Below, one piece after another: positions 33,885 through 46,509 of a stretch of 64,000 nucleotides of DNA (the first letter of the stretch is position 1; every line of letters begins with the position of its first letter). A program made the translations under genes and the position numbers. The DNA is from Erythroxylum novogranatense (lineage: Eukaryota; Streptophyta; Magnoliopsida; Malpighiales; Erythroxylaceae): positions 23,918,350 through 23,982,349 of the forward strand of contig CM057234.1 in the NCBI GenBank assembly GCA_029891385.1. The letters run 5' to 3'. The notes beneath the pieces were generated by a model that was given only the letters and a program-made list of their open reading frames with translations, was not told the DNA's origin and searched no databases.

Positions 33885-34129
33885 CTTGGGACTAAGATCC
33901 GCTGAAGTCACCTTGAAGCGTCCCCTACGCATTACAACTCCTTCTGATGTATCATCTACTGCATAAATTGATTAAACAAAAGGAGAATTGGAATCAACAT
34001 AGGCGCAATATAAAGGAAAAAAGTAACAAGGTGGTACAAGAATAACATACCAAATGAAATGATGTTGGTCTCCCTTTTTTGTTGGTACAACAATAGATCA
34101 CTATAATTTCTATTTGACTGACCCTTTTG
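33885..34129 (-). pseudogene. Two host-gene-like exons resembling a Ste20-type kinase tail
   Basis: Minus-strand exon 34051-34129 (79 nt, acceptor TATCTTCAG, donor TTTG|GTATG) joins exon 33885-33958 (74 nt, acceptor TATGCAG, donor CCCAAG|GTATTT). The splice completes a Val codon (G|TA). The joined frame is open and reads SDLLLYQQKRETNIISFV, then DDTSEGVVMRRGRF, then KVTSADLSPK. From memory, the RGRFKVTS block followed by an acidic/Ser segment is typical of the region after the kinase domain in plant Ste20-like kinases of the FRAY/BLUS1 group. No kinase domain is seen nearby. This is therefore a fragment, either a captured gene piece inside the composite transposon or the relic of a resident gene. 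Confidence 0.45.
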
Positions 34130-36169
34130 CTGAAGATAATTCCTAAAGATGTAGGAAGCTGCTATGAGAAATTGATTACAAAACTAATAGCTTTCAACAG
34201 ATGATGAGGAAGAAATCAAATGAACCTATCAATTTTGTATCTTCAATCTCAACCAGATTCAAATGTAATAAACATGTAGGTATGGTTCATCTGTAAATGG
34301 AATTTGTTTGACCTATTCTAACTTTCAATAAACTAAAATAATTTCACTTTAATCAAACATGCAAAAATCTATCAAACTGTGCAACATTAAAAATTGCCAA
34401 TATTTCTGAGAGAGTTATTTGTGGAGATAAGGTTAACATTTTAGTTTCGTCCTTACCTATCCCGAACACAACAAATCACGTTTGGTTTAATTAAGTTTTG
34501 TTTAACAATTCTTATTGGTTCATAAATTATTACAAATTAATCAAACTTAGATCAAAGTTAATGAAATAAGTTAAATTTAATCAGACTAAAACTATAGTTG
34601 AGGGTCAACTATTCCTACCCATTGCAAATCCTATGTGGGATCGAGTTGTAAATTGAAGTTGGAAAAAATTGAATAGGAAAGGACAAGTTTTCTTATTAGT
34701 GTTTAGGCATTATATATCATCAAGAGGCAAACACTACATAAATCTAAACAAAGTCGAGCATATCATATGTCACGTTTTAGAATATTGATTTTCAGGTTAT
34801 TACCATCCTAATATATTATGACACTTATATATAAGTCAAATCCAAACTATGATTTGATTATTGCTCCGACCCTCTATCAAACCCCCAACATCTACTCACA
34901 TGTACATATTGCACATTAAGCAAAGAATTTGGAAATACCAAATGGGGTTTTAAAAAAAGTTCAGTAGCAAAAACTAGGACATAATCAGTTTAACAAAATT
35001 GAACTGAAAGTTAAAAGATTTTCAAATTGGAGTGAAGGATTATTCTCAAGTCTGTATCAGAATCACTGTTGGTTGGGATTGAAGCCTTTGACACACAATT
35101 GTCAGAAATTTATGAGAAACAAGTACTTACCTCTCACTGGGATGATCAAAACTACTAAACTTTATTAAGGATGTTCAATAACATTGTCTCATAATTGTTA
35201 TTTGAAGGAATATGTGCTTCTTCTGGGTACTTTCAACAATAGGTTAAAGGTTTTGACTGTAAACAACAAAAACAATATTGACTTTACTATTAGTGAAAGA
35301 TATGATGTAGAAGTAAAACTGGAAATGAGTAGTAATAACTATAAGCGATTGTTAATTTGAAATGGTTGTTTAATTGAAACTAGTAAATACATTTGGACGG
35401 AACAAGTTAAAAATATTTCTATATGCCCCTTACAATAAGAACTAAAAACTTTGCCTAATAGTTGTAAGTTAAACAAATCATGTCAGGCCACAAAATGGTT
35501 ACTGATTAGAGGTTATGAGAACTTTGATAATGTGCAATGCTCTTTTGCAAGTTAATGAACCTTGCCAAAAGACTTCAAGTCACCTAAATGGTTTTTTGTG
35601 AGAAATTCATATAGAATTTGAATTTATTTCATGAAAAAGATGTTAATATCTACTTCACAAACTTTATCTCTACAAGAAAGTTGAAATGAGATAAAGGAAA
35701 AATAAGTTAAATAATTTGCAACCAAAAAAAACGTGGGTTTTAACTTGTTAATTATTCAACACATACTGCTAGAAAATCTCCACAGAAGAATAAAAAGACT
35801 AAGGACAAGAATACACAGACTACAAAAAATTCTTGTATTAAATCATCATAGTGAATGTAAAACAAAACCAACATTACACACTTCATAAAGACGTGGCAAT
35901 CAGAAGTCCTTGTATAACAACTAATATTTCGGTATTTGTTCATATGGAAAAGGGCAATTTATGATCAACTTGGCTTTTATAGCTCCTCTAAATATAGCAT
36001 GCAATAAATAGATATTCAACTTTCTTAGTCCTACAATCCATCAACTAAAAATAGTTCATAAGTAAAGGTACAAAGTAACTTATCTTCCATAACAAGGAAT
36101 GAGATGCAAACACAGCAATAACCAGCTACAATATGCCATCATTTATAAGACCACGGTTCATAGGGACTT
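34130..36169. other. Intergenic stretch; one possible small exon on the minus strand
   Basis: Mostly AT-rich without coding frames. At about 35132-35155 a 24-nt minus-strand stretch lies between a TTTAG acceptor and a GTAAGT donor (SFDHPSER in one frame). It could be an upstream exon of the kinase-like fragment, but it is too short to be sure. Confidence 0.3.
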
Positions 36170-38788
36170 TGTAACATCTCGATACCCATGTTAAGGCTAA
36201 AATAGTAAATATGAGAGATTATTGAGAGATTATAAATGCATTAACGTTCATGCATTATATGATATGCACATACATGTGAATATTGAACTTTTGCACATGA
36301 AAATACCTATACATGCATTCATGAATAATTCTGGGTATAATTGAATTGTGATGTGATGTTATGAGAAGTGCGAATCTGTTGTATTAAAAATTTAATTGGT
36401 GAGTGTATTTGTTAATTTTGAATTTTGGTGAACCTTGGGAATAATTTCCGAAATTGTTGATTATTATTGGACAAGGAAAAATGCCAATTGGCAAGTAAAT
36501 TTATGTATGAAAAATAGAAATAGGAATCAAATGATATTGGAGAATTGTTAAAAATGACTTTGAAATTTGCGGAGATGACGTTAGAATTTGTAAGAAAATG
36601 ATATTGAAAATTTTGGAGAATACTGTAATGAAAGGATGAGAGTTATGGAACTAGTTCAAAAAGAACTTAATTAGAGCCTTAGAACTTAGATAAGTGACAA
36701 GTGTCACTTGTCTAGTTCAAGTTTTACCATACAATTTCATTTGAAAGACCAAGTGTTGTATTCTTGTTTTCATTTTCCTCGTAGCCTCTTTCTCAACTTT
36801 TTCTTTAACACAGAGTTTTTCATCAAAACTCCACTATAGTTAAACCTTGTTTTCATCTATCTCCTTGCTACTCCTAACTTTAGTTTCCTTCTCTTTGCCT
36901 TAAGAAAAACCAAAGCTTGTTAACCTCTTAATGGTGTACGCGAGTTGCATGAAAATTAGGGATTGTTGATATTTGAATATTTTGGAATTTTAACAAGTAA
37001 GTATCGTGTTAATATTTATGAGAAGTATGAATATGAGATAAATTTGATGATTTATTAGACATTGCATAATCATGGAAATAGTGGCAATTTTCATGAATAT
37101 TGTGCAAATAAGATGAAAATCTAGATATATTGTCATTTTGTATTTGATGATCATTGCGTTATAAGTTAGTGGAAAAATAATTTTGGAGTTGATAGAACAT
37201 AGAAAATGTGTATGAAATTAGTGCAGAAATTGTAGGCCCCTGAAAATTTTTTTAGCATGATGAGACTAATTTTGGAGTCTTGCTAGATTATTTTTGTTGG
37301 AATTGATTAGTTTGTTAATGTGGGTAAGATAATATGACATGGGCTAAGGGTTTTGAACTATTAAAGTAGTGGGAGAGTATGAGGCCAATTTTGGCAAGTC
37401 ACTTAAGTTTAAAAACTATAAGGCATTATAGTTAGGGCAAAAGGGACTTTAGACAATCTTTAATGGTGTAAAAGAGAAGAAAAGGGGGTGTCTTGCTTTT
37501 GGAAGAAAAAAAAAACAAAATTAACTTCAAGAGAGATTTTGAGAGTGATCAAGAAGGGAAAAAGGAAGGGGAAGATTAGACCTTCCATTAAAGCTAAGAA
37601 AATCATTGTTTGGCGAAGATTTAAGGTAAGTGTTTTGAATCTTTTGGAGTTTTGAAAGGTTTGTGGTTCAAGAGCTTAGGAAAGGTATGGGTATAAGTAT
37701 TCTAGGATCAATTTCATGCATGGGTTCCTTTGGGTTTTCCTATTTGAATTCTTATGATTTGGGATTTTTTTTGCCAATGTTGAAGAAAATCAACAAGGAC
37801 AAGAGGAGCAAGAAGAGAGACATATTTGAGCAAGTCATAATCAAGGACTTCAAAGTGGGTTTCACTTTTATAGTTAAGTGATAAGCTAATAAAAGTTTTC
37901 TGTCAGTAAATGACAGTAATTAAGTTTGCAACCACCTTATTCATGTGCATTTAATGTTGTTAAATGTTGCAAGATTGTCCTACATACATATACATGACTT
38001 GTGTGATAATTTATGGAAAGTTGTTTTTAAAATGATTTTTTGAAATGATGCATGATTATGAAACTATACTTTTGGAAATGGTTTTTAAGATATAACAAGC
38101 ATATAAAAAAGCAAGTTTTCAAGAGAATGTGCCTTTTTGGGCACCAAGCTTACAAGATTTTGAAATCTCTGTGTTATGTGAGTTTGTGGTAGGCACTTAA
38201 GAATTGTCATATGCACGTTGACCCAAATATAGGCTTCTTCGGCCTGCCCGCTAATGGCATGAAGCTCTCTCAAGGACTTCCTCAAGAATTCACGACTATA
38301 CAGGACCATTTCATTGGATATGTTTAGTGCGTCATGTTTCGAACTTACCCAAACCATTTGATGTGTTTATGTGTTCATGACAAGTTGATTGGAGTAACGC
38401 ATTCATGATTTGCATACCCATGAATTTCTGCATGGAAAATGTTTTAAAAATGTCTTTGCTTGTTGCAAACTATAAAATTGTTTCCCACGGACTTTAAACT
38501 CACCCACTTTCCTCCCCATAAGCAGGTGATGAGCAAGAGATTGAGTAGTCAAGGGCCAAGGCATCACTCTACTTTTGAAATGTTGTTGTAATTTAAGCAA
38601 ATCTAGTAAACCAAGGCTTTAGTTGCATTTTGAGCAATTTATTGTTCATGTATCTTTTGTATTTTTCGATATCTTTGAAACATTTATGTATTGGGGGCTT
38701 GAAATGCCCACTAAAGCTTTGTAAAACTACGATCTTTTGATACTAATGGTTTATGATTTTGGTTTCGCCCATGATTCTCAAGGTTACA
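36170..38788 (+). repeat. Ty3/gypsy-type solo LTR (LTR copy B)
   Basis: Begins TGTAACATCTCGATACCC and ends AAGGTTACA, so the ends form a TGTAAC/GTTACA inverted repeat. The length is 2.6 kb. It contains the tail-type block ACTCACCCACTTT...AGCAGGTGATGAGCAAGAG near 38500, which parallels the CTCACCC...TTTTCAGG block of copies A and D. No primer site or second LTR adjoins it. TAGGG follows the right end and also occurs 4 bp before the left end, which is not a clean duplication. The 72-codon frame at 37663 has no known match. Confidence 0.6.
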
Positions 38789-39985
38789 TAGGGGAAAAAT
38801 TCGTGTATTGAATTCAGGGATACTTCTGGCTTGATGTGAGCTGATTTAGGCAAAATTATCTTCTGAAATGTTGTAGATCTTTCTAACGGTATATAGCATG
38901 AAATAATTGGACATCTAAGTTGAAAGTTATGGTCTTTATGAGTGGAGATGCTTTGGAGAGTGTAGAAAGTGATTTAGAACTTTGGGAATGTGAGGAAGAC
39001 CCAGTTGAAACATCTCCTTATGCACGGTGCATCGTCTTAATTTTGCTTTATCTTAGTTTTGCTTCGTCTTAGTTTTGCTTTTTCTTAGTTTGCTTCATCT
39101 TAGTTTTGTTTCGTCTTAGTTTTACTTCGTCTTAGTTTTACTTTGTCTTAGTTTGCTTCGTCTTAATTTTTCTTCGTCTTAATTTGACCGTCTGCTTCGT
39201 CTTAGTTTGACCGTCTTAGTTTGACTTTCTGCATCGTCTTAGTTTGACCTTCTGCATCGTCTTAGTTTAACCTTTTGCATCGTCTTAGTTTGACCGTCTT
39301 AGTTTGACCTTCTGCATCGTCTTAGTTTAACCTTCTGCATCGTCTTAGTTTGACCGTCTTAATTTGCATCATCTTAGTTTGTATCGTCATCTTCTATTCC
39401 ATTTTTGATCCTTCAAAAAGTGGAATTTGTCTTCAAGATCTTCATAAAAGTTGTATATATAGAAGTCTTCTTTAAAACCGTCTAGAAACAAAGTCAATCC
39501 GACATTTTTAGTGGGAGTTATGGCATTTGCGCCAAGATAGGTACAAATTGATTGATGGTATAAACGTGTTCGATTTTTTCGAGTCTAATTTCCTCATCCG
39601 ACCCCCAAATGAAGTGATTCTTGAAGAAATGGATTCCTAACATCTTTTACTGTCTTTACATAAAAAGTTTTATCTTTTGGAGTTGTTTTGAGAAAGTTTG
39701 CATTAGAGTAAGTGAGAGATCGGTTGGGAGAGCATGATTGGGGTATGAACACGCTTTAGCTTTTTAAGTTTATCTTGAGCTGTAAAACTCCGATTTAGAT
39801 GATTCTTACTTCAAAGCAAACTAGAGACTTAGAGCTACAATTTATTTGAAGAAGTCAAGTTGTATTTCAGATGATTGACTGGTATGGGCACACCAACCTT
39901 GTGGAATGATGGAAATAACCCTCCAGGGTAATAAACTCAAGGTTTATGACTCCGGTTGTTGGGTTCCGAAAACAGGGTCCAACAG
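38789..39985 (+). repeat. Diverged gypsy-type LTR fragment carrying a minisatellite
   Basis: Non-coding sequence with the wording common in long plant gypsy LTRs (AAAGTTATGG, CTTCATAAAAGTTGT). It ends GGGTCCAACA at 39985, the same kind of end as the 4.58-kb LTR at 41030-45606. A block near 39770-39880 resembles 45710-45810. Confidence 0.45.
39029..39387. repeat. CGTCTTAGTTT minisatellite
   Basis: About 20 copies of (C/A)(G/A)TCTTA(G/A)TTT lie in 360 bp. The first half has a period near 17 bp (CTTCGTCTTAGTTTTG). The second half alternates shorter GACCGTCTTAGTTT units with longer CTTCTGCATCGTCTTAGTTT units. It looks like two phases of expansion. Confidence 0.9.
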
Positions 39986-41024
39986 AAATTATGAAAGTTG
40001 ATATTATGATATATGCTCTATTTTAGTGTTAAACAAATAAGTGTTACTGTTGTATGTACGTGAGTTCTGTGGTGTTTAGGAGATGATTAAAAAAAATGAA
40101 TTCAGAGTTAAGAGATAGCTAGGTGTATGGTGATGTTTAGAGATGAAAGTGAATGATTAAGATATTTAGAGAAGAAATGGAAGATGCAGCAGAAAATGAA
40201 GGAAATGCATGAATGGTCATTTTCTGTTTTTGAGGGTTTCGTTTAAGCATGGATTTTGGATTTTTGTTTATGAATGTTTGAGTAAAATGAGAGTCGAAAA
40301 TGGAGAGAAAATGAGAGCATAACCAAAAAAAACAAAAAAAAAGAAGAAGTTGAACAAAATACAAAAAATGAGACATACATGGAGAATTTCTGGTTTTTGA
40401 TGTTTGATGTTATTTTCTTGTTTTTGATCTGTATCTGAATGTGTTGGGTTGCATGGAAGTAAAAAATGTGGTTAAGATGAGTTAGGGAAGTCGGTTTGGA
40501 AGAAAAGAAAGAATTTAAAAGAAAAGAAGGAAGAAGATAGGTTGCAGAGTGATGGAAGAGGAAGAAGAAACGCAACATTTTGGAGGAAACACAACATTTT
40601 TGTAGAAAAGGGATAGGAAATTTCAATCATGCTTCAGTACGATTGTGATTTTTCTTTAAAAACTGAAGACTTGTTGAAAGTCGATGGCCAGCACGATAGC
40701 GACTTCTAAGGTTGGAGGTTGATGAACATTCTTCAGTATTTTGGCTATATCTCCTTCATCTTACCTCTAAATGACATAAGACTTAAACCATTGGACTTGT
40801 AACACATTTTTCTACCTTTCCACCAAAAATGTTAGCCATCTGAAATTATTTGGGAGAGATAGATTGAAAAAAGTTGGACAGATCTGAATGAGGGTGTTCT
40901 CAAATAGTCCAACATTTTTGTCCTTATCTGTCACACCCGTGACTCTTCTCTCTCACACCCTCTCATGCCTGCGAGTCACTCACACATGTGAGTTTTCTCT
41001 CTCATACCCGTGAGTTTTGATGGC
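39986..41024. other. Stretch between two LTRs with a purine-rich plus strand
   Basis: From about 40080 to 40620 the plus strand is strongly G/A-rich. The long minus-strand frames rich in Phe, Ser and Leu are a by-product. At 40920-41015 several CTCTCxCACCCGTGAGT-like words are repeated. No gene recognised. Confidence 0.5.
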
Positions 41025-41029
41025 TGGAT

Positions 41030-44000
41030 TGTTGGGACCTGATCCTGGAACCGGATCCCAACCGAAAAACAGGAACGGATACGAAAAACGAGGCGAATTC
41101 AAATTGGATAAATTGAATTCGATGACAAAAAGTGAAAATGAAACACAAAACAAAAGTACTGAAGCAACACGGAGTGAAGCGGAGAATATCGAATTATAAA
41201 GCAAAGGAAGAGAAAGTGGATCGAATACTTGAAGAATACAAATGAAGCCAAATCGAATAGCATAACAAATGTCCGACATCCATGAATACAATACAAAGAT
41301 AACAACGATCACGTTGGAAACCTAGACTAATCCGATGCGAAAATCCGGTATAAATTTTCTTTTTTTCTTTTTCCTTATTCCTTTTCTTTATATTCCTTTT
41401 TCCTCGAATTCAATAAAAGCATACAATTTCCTTTTTCTTAGAAGTTATCTTCAATCAAATCCTCAAAACATACAAACTGCTTATACATACAATCAAGTCC
41501 CAAAAATTCATCTTTAAACCCATTTTATCAAAATTTCGGCAGCATAACGCCTGCATTTATCCTAACCCAAACCTGCAAAGTAATCAAAATACACTTCTAA
41601 AATTTTCAATCAAACACACAAACATCAATATCCACCGGACCCTCCGTCCGGGATCTCAGCAGCTAAACACACTCCTATTTTTAAAACACTTTCATAATTG
41701 AAATTCAATCTACTAGTCTCATAATTCAATCTCATTCTCAAATTCATACACAATCTCATATACAATTTCCCACTCTCATACATTAATTCATAATCCTCAT
41801 ACATTCTGAAATACATGCTCGAATTACATCATAATCACTCACTTAACGGCAATTCAAGTCATAAACAATATTTTACTTAAAAATACAGACGATGCAAAAT
41901 CGGACCAAACGTCTTCATATTCTTTCATCCGATCTCCTGCTCGAAACCTGGAGATGGGGATGAAAGGGGGGGGGGTGAGCTCGGAAGCTCGTGGATAATA
42001 TATTTATAAATTGAACAGTATGCGGAAAACTCACTTTCAAGAAGTTTGTCATTTTTAAACATTTCACGGTGAAACCTTTCAAAGCTTATTTTTCAAATCT
42101 TCACTTTTCAAACCTTTCATAAAGCATTTCCAAAATCTTTCATTTGCAAATCTTATCTTCTTATTTCTCAAAATCCTCAATTCTTTCTTATTTCAAAGTC
42201 AATTTTAAAAACATGAATGCATCACACCAAATCACAAAACACATAAAGTCATATATCAAACACATAAAACACATCAAACGGTTTGGGTTGGTCCTAACAG
42301 AACGTACTGAACATTCCCGCATAGCAGTTATGTGCAGCCGTGAACGGAGGGGAGTCCGAAATCGGAACTCCTAAGCCACTTGCGGGTAGCCGGAAGAAGG
42401 CTATAACAAGTAGAAGCAGTGCACTGACTCACGAAAGGGACCTAACCAAACCCACTTAACACATAATTCAACACTGAAACTTTCAGATTGCCCGAAGGCA
42501 CTTTTCGAAAACTTACTTCCAAACTTTTTATATCATAACATCAAATAGTGTCAATACTTGACACATTCTCATAACACATGAAAATCATATAACAATTTTA
42601 ATGCAATTCAAATCATCATTTTAATTACACATCGCAATCAATCAAAATTCATAACACTGAATGCAATAATTCTTTTGAGTCATAATTCAAACTTATTCAA
42701 AATCTACAAAGCACGTTTCTCAATTTATTCAAATAATTCGAAAACCCTGAATTTCATAAACCTTGCATTTTCTAAAAATCATTTCCACAATAAGGAATTT
42801 AATCCTTCGAAATCATTTTTCAAACATTTATATAAACATTAATTTATCAAAAATTCACTTCTTAAATTTTCAATTTCATATGCTTAGCTTAAAATTCAAC
42901 AAATAAATATACTACCCACCTCGAAATGATGTTAGGAACTTGTCCCGATCATCAATTTGACCAACGCTTCCTTTGTTCTTCCAATTTAAAATTACCTAAG
43001 CCATCATCATCCAAATTAAATATCATAATTTGCATAATTTTCACAATTAACTATAGGGAACCCAAATTCATCACTTTTCCAAGCTTTCTAAAACAAGAAT
43101 TTCTAAAATCCCCAAATTCAAAATTTGACCTAAACCAATTCACTCAAATTCAATCTCATAAATAACTTAATTTTTAAAATTGATGTCATAATTCATCAAT
43201 TCATACTCATTTCAAGATATCTAAACCACCAATTTCAAAAATTCTCAAATCTCAAAATTGGCCTAAACCAATTTATCTAAATTAAATATCATAAATCACA
43301 ATTTCTTCAAAATTTGATATCATAATTCATCAATCCATCATATTCTCTATAATTCTAAGCCAATAACTAATAAAATCCTCAAACATAAAATTTAACACAA
43401 ACCTAAGTCACAATTTACCAAAATTAACTCACTTAATCATGAAATCTTTCAAAATAACTCATGGAATTAACAAACCCACCACCTTTTCCATATTTCGAAA
43501 CAAAAAAAATCACTAAAAACTCAAAGCTCAAATTTTTTCCTTACCTCTTTATCCTTCAAATTTCAGATTTATAGGGTCTTAGAGGGAGCTTCCACCTTCT
43601 TTCATCCTTCTTCCTTGAAATCTACTAAAAAACAAGCTTTAAATCTCCAAAAATCAAAATCCCAAGCTTTCTCTCTCACCTTTGCCGAAATCACCATTTC
43701 TTTCTCCACTTTTCTTCCTTTCTTTCTTATTCTTCTTTTCTTCCTCTAGAAACATCGTGCCTCTTCTATATGGAAACGACAATCCTTGATATTTATGTGC
43801 CATGTCATTTAAAATGAGGGTCAAATGACCCTTTTGCCCCTCTTTTTTAGGGGACTTCCCAAAATGCCCCTACATTTACCCTTAAGTTATTCTCACTTGC
43901 GGGTTTGATTCGCACTATCAATTTAAAGGAATTTGTCAAAACTTCCTTCTAGAGAAATGTTCCTCTATGTCTTAATTTCATAACGTCATAAGAATCATCC

Positions 44001-45606
44001 AATTCGGAGCACTACGTCAAAAGTTATGCTCAAAACATTTCTGACATGTTCACATTCTAACACATTTTTCATGTACGATTATTTCCATCTAGAAATTAAC
44101 ATTCTTAACCACAAAATTGAAACTCTAAGTCTCCATAAAAATTGTAACCTTATCTCTCTAGTTTAATTCAAAACAAGAAGCACCTCATTTCAATTCCCAG
44201 ATCAAAAGTTATGCTCAAAATACTCTTAGGTATTCTAATCCAAAAACTGCACTCTAATTCGGACTTCTATTCATAATTTGAAAATCTTAGGGGCAAAATT
44301 GAAATTTACTTTCTTCATATGATTTGTAACCCCATGTCTTAATTTTATTTCGCCTCAAGAATCACTTCAATCGGATCTCCACAGATCCCGAATTACTCAA
44401 AATACTGAACTATGGTCAGAAAATTAGTCCACTTACTTTGATTAATTTAATCATCCTTAATTTAATCTAAAAAATTCACAAATTTCTATGAGGATGTATA
44501 TAATTGTCTTAGGAATCCAACGCCACAAGAATAAAGTCAATCGGATGTCGGACGGAAAAGATATAATCAAAAGAGTGAACAAAGGTCGAATTTGGAGAAG
44601 GAAGTAACCAAAAGAACCAAAACGACGTCGCAACACGCAAAGGAAAACGGCATCGTGCGAGGGCGGAACGCCTGCGTTTGGGCGAGGCGAGGGCAAGGCG
44701 TCACCCTCGCTAGGCGTCGCCCTAGCGACGGCGATGCTTCCTATTTTATTTTATTTTTTTCCTACATGAAAATTCGAAATTTCCAAAATTCATAACTCTT
44801 AATCCCGAACTCCAATTTTGACAAACTTAGTCTCTATAGAAAGCTTGAGGGAAGCTCTAAAATTTTCAAGAGAACTCAAAAATCAATTCTGTCTCTAAGG
44901 TGATCAAATTTATCATCAAAATTTCTGTCCAAAATAAAAATTCCCTAATTAATCACAGGACTTTGGAAATTCATATCCTTCAACTCCAAAATCCTATCAT
45001 TTCATATTTTATATCGATGCGAAGATCAAAAAGTCACCTTAAACTTCCATGAAGGACATAAAAATCAATTTGACTCCTAAGGGGGTCCATTTTTCGGTCA
45101 AAGATTCTGTCCTCTCATATTCATGCTAAAACCATAACATAAACTTGTAAAAATCATAACTTATTATTTCTTGATCGAAAAATTACATACTTTATATCAA
45201 AATAAAGATCAAATCAAATCCTTCAACTTTCATGAAGAACTTCAAGGCTCAATTTACCTTTAACTAGGTAAATTTCTCAGTCAAAGCTTCAATCATAACA
45301 AAAGTCAAAAGTCAACCCTATCATGCATAAACTTTGACTGATCATAACTTCCACTCCCGATATCGAAAAATCGCAAACTTTATGGCTACAGAAAGCTCTT
45401 AACATAATCTACAAGTTTCATATAGAACATTTTCTCCAATTTTGACTAAATCAAAAGTTAACTATCAAAGGCCAAAAAGTCAACTATTTCACAATTTCTC
45501 ATATTTTCATACTTTCTATTTTTACTTCTTGCTATTTAACTTCATTTCAATCACCTCATTCACTTTTGAATATTTCTTATTTTTACTCAAAAATCGGGGT
45601 CCAACA
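41030..45606 (-). repeat. 4.58-kb solo LTR of a Ty3/gypsy-type element (LTR copy C)
   Basis: The ends are TGTTGGGACC and GGTCCAACA, flanked by the 5-bp duplication TGGAT on both sides (41025-41029 and 45607-45611). Orientation is minus, because the Cys-free leader-like blocks and the GC-rich module near 44.64-44.74 kb match the plus-strand copy A in reverse. At 41966-41975 there is a run of ten G. Internal frames are short and unrelated to proteins. There is no primer site or partner LTR, so it is solo. An LTR above 4 kb fits large plant gypsy elements. The lineage is not determined. Confidence 0.75.
44640..44740 (-). repeat. GC-rich module inside LTR C
   Basis: About 100 bp built of GCGAGGC, GCGAGGGC and GCGTCGCCCTAGCG words in direct and inverted order. 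A counterpart sits at 1-115 in LTR A at the same place relative to the shared TCTTTTCCGTCCGAC block. Confidence 0.8.
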
Positions 45607-45611
45607 TGGAT

Positions 45612-45978
45612 GATGTTTAATTGTCACATCATGACATAGTGTTCTCTGATAGTATATGCACCTGAGAGCATCTTGCAAACTGAGTAGTCATGTTTCTTTT
45701 GTCCATAACTTCTTGTATAGATTTTCAAATGAGATGATCTTTTATTTGGAGTAAACTAGATACCTAGGGCTACAAATAATATAAAGAAGCAGAAATGTAA
45801 TTCAGACACTAAGATGTTCAAATTCTGGATGGAAGTCATGAAGCACTTGCTTGTTTATCTTCCTCTCGTTCTTCTTATTTTTGTGCATATGAGGATGATG
45901 TATCATGTGTTTATTGTTTAGAAATAGATAATTGGCTTTCCACTCCGCAAAATTCTGATGCGTCTTTTTGTTTTGATA
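45612..45978. other. Sequence between solo LTR C and the reverse transcriptase scrap
   Basis: 45710-45810 resembles 39770-39880 and so is probably gypsy non-coding DNA. The plus strand around 45845-46000 keeps an open frame with several Cys and Asp residues, not identified. Confidence 0.35.
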
Positions 45979-46248
45979 TTACTGTTGATTCTGCACTTGA
46001 TAGCTCACCACTGTGATTCCACTCTTTTTCGGTACCACTTGTACCGGGCTCACCCACTCACTGTCTGATATGGCATATATGATCCCAGCACTCAGCAATT
46101 TAGATACCTCCTTCTTAACCACTTCATGAATAAGAGGATTCGACCGCCAGGGTGGAGTATAGTATATTGTTTCAGAATGAAAACAGTCCAAAAATATTTG
46201 AAGAAAAACTTTCAAAATATTAAACCAAATTGAGCGATCTGGTGTCAT
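45979..46248 (-). pseudogene. Ty3/gypsy reverse transcriptase fragment, Athila-like
   Basis: An 89-codon minus-strand frame contains NPLIHEVVKKEVSKLLSAGI, followed by IYAISDSEWVSPVQVVPKKS and GITVV. This is the amino-terminal fingers region of gypsy reverse transcriptase. The 'AGIIYPISDS.WVSPVQVVPKKGG' wording is typical of the Athila lineage as I recall it. The catalytic YVDD part is absent, because the frame loses similarity just after GITVV. It is a truncated relic between two LTR pieces. Confidence 0.75.
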
Positions 46249-46509
46249 TAGAAACTTAAGAAATAGGAGAACACTCCTCTAGAAGAGAGTATTGCCAAAT
46301 CTGAAAATGATACAATGAGAAATGAATTATGTTTTTAATGGTTTTATTGAGGTATAAGCCTAAGTACAAATGATACTTAAGTGAGTTTTGAGATAGGATT
46401 GATTATGTGAAGAGAATAATGGAAAAATACCCAGGATTGTCATGAACACGCATTGTACATATTTTATTACATACATGTGCATTATTAAATACTTATAATT
46501 ATGCAAATT

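Noticed and set aside
36170..38788. Target duplication TAGGG for LTR copy B
   Set aside because: The left TAGGG is four bases away from the LTR end, so it was not claimed as a duplication.
45845..46010. Open plus-strand frame with CAYEDD and CVYCLE-like residues
   Set aside because: Antisense to the reverse transcriptase scrap at one end and not matched to any family that I know.
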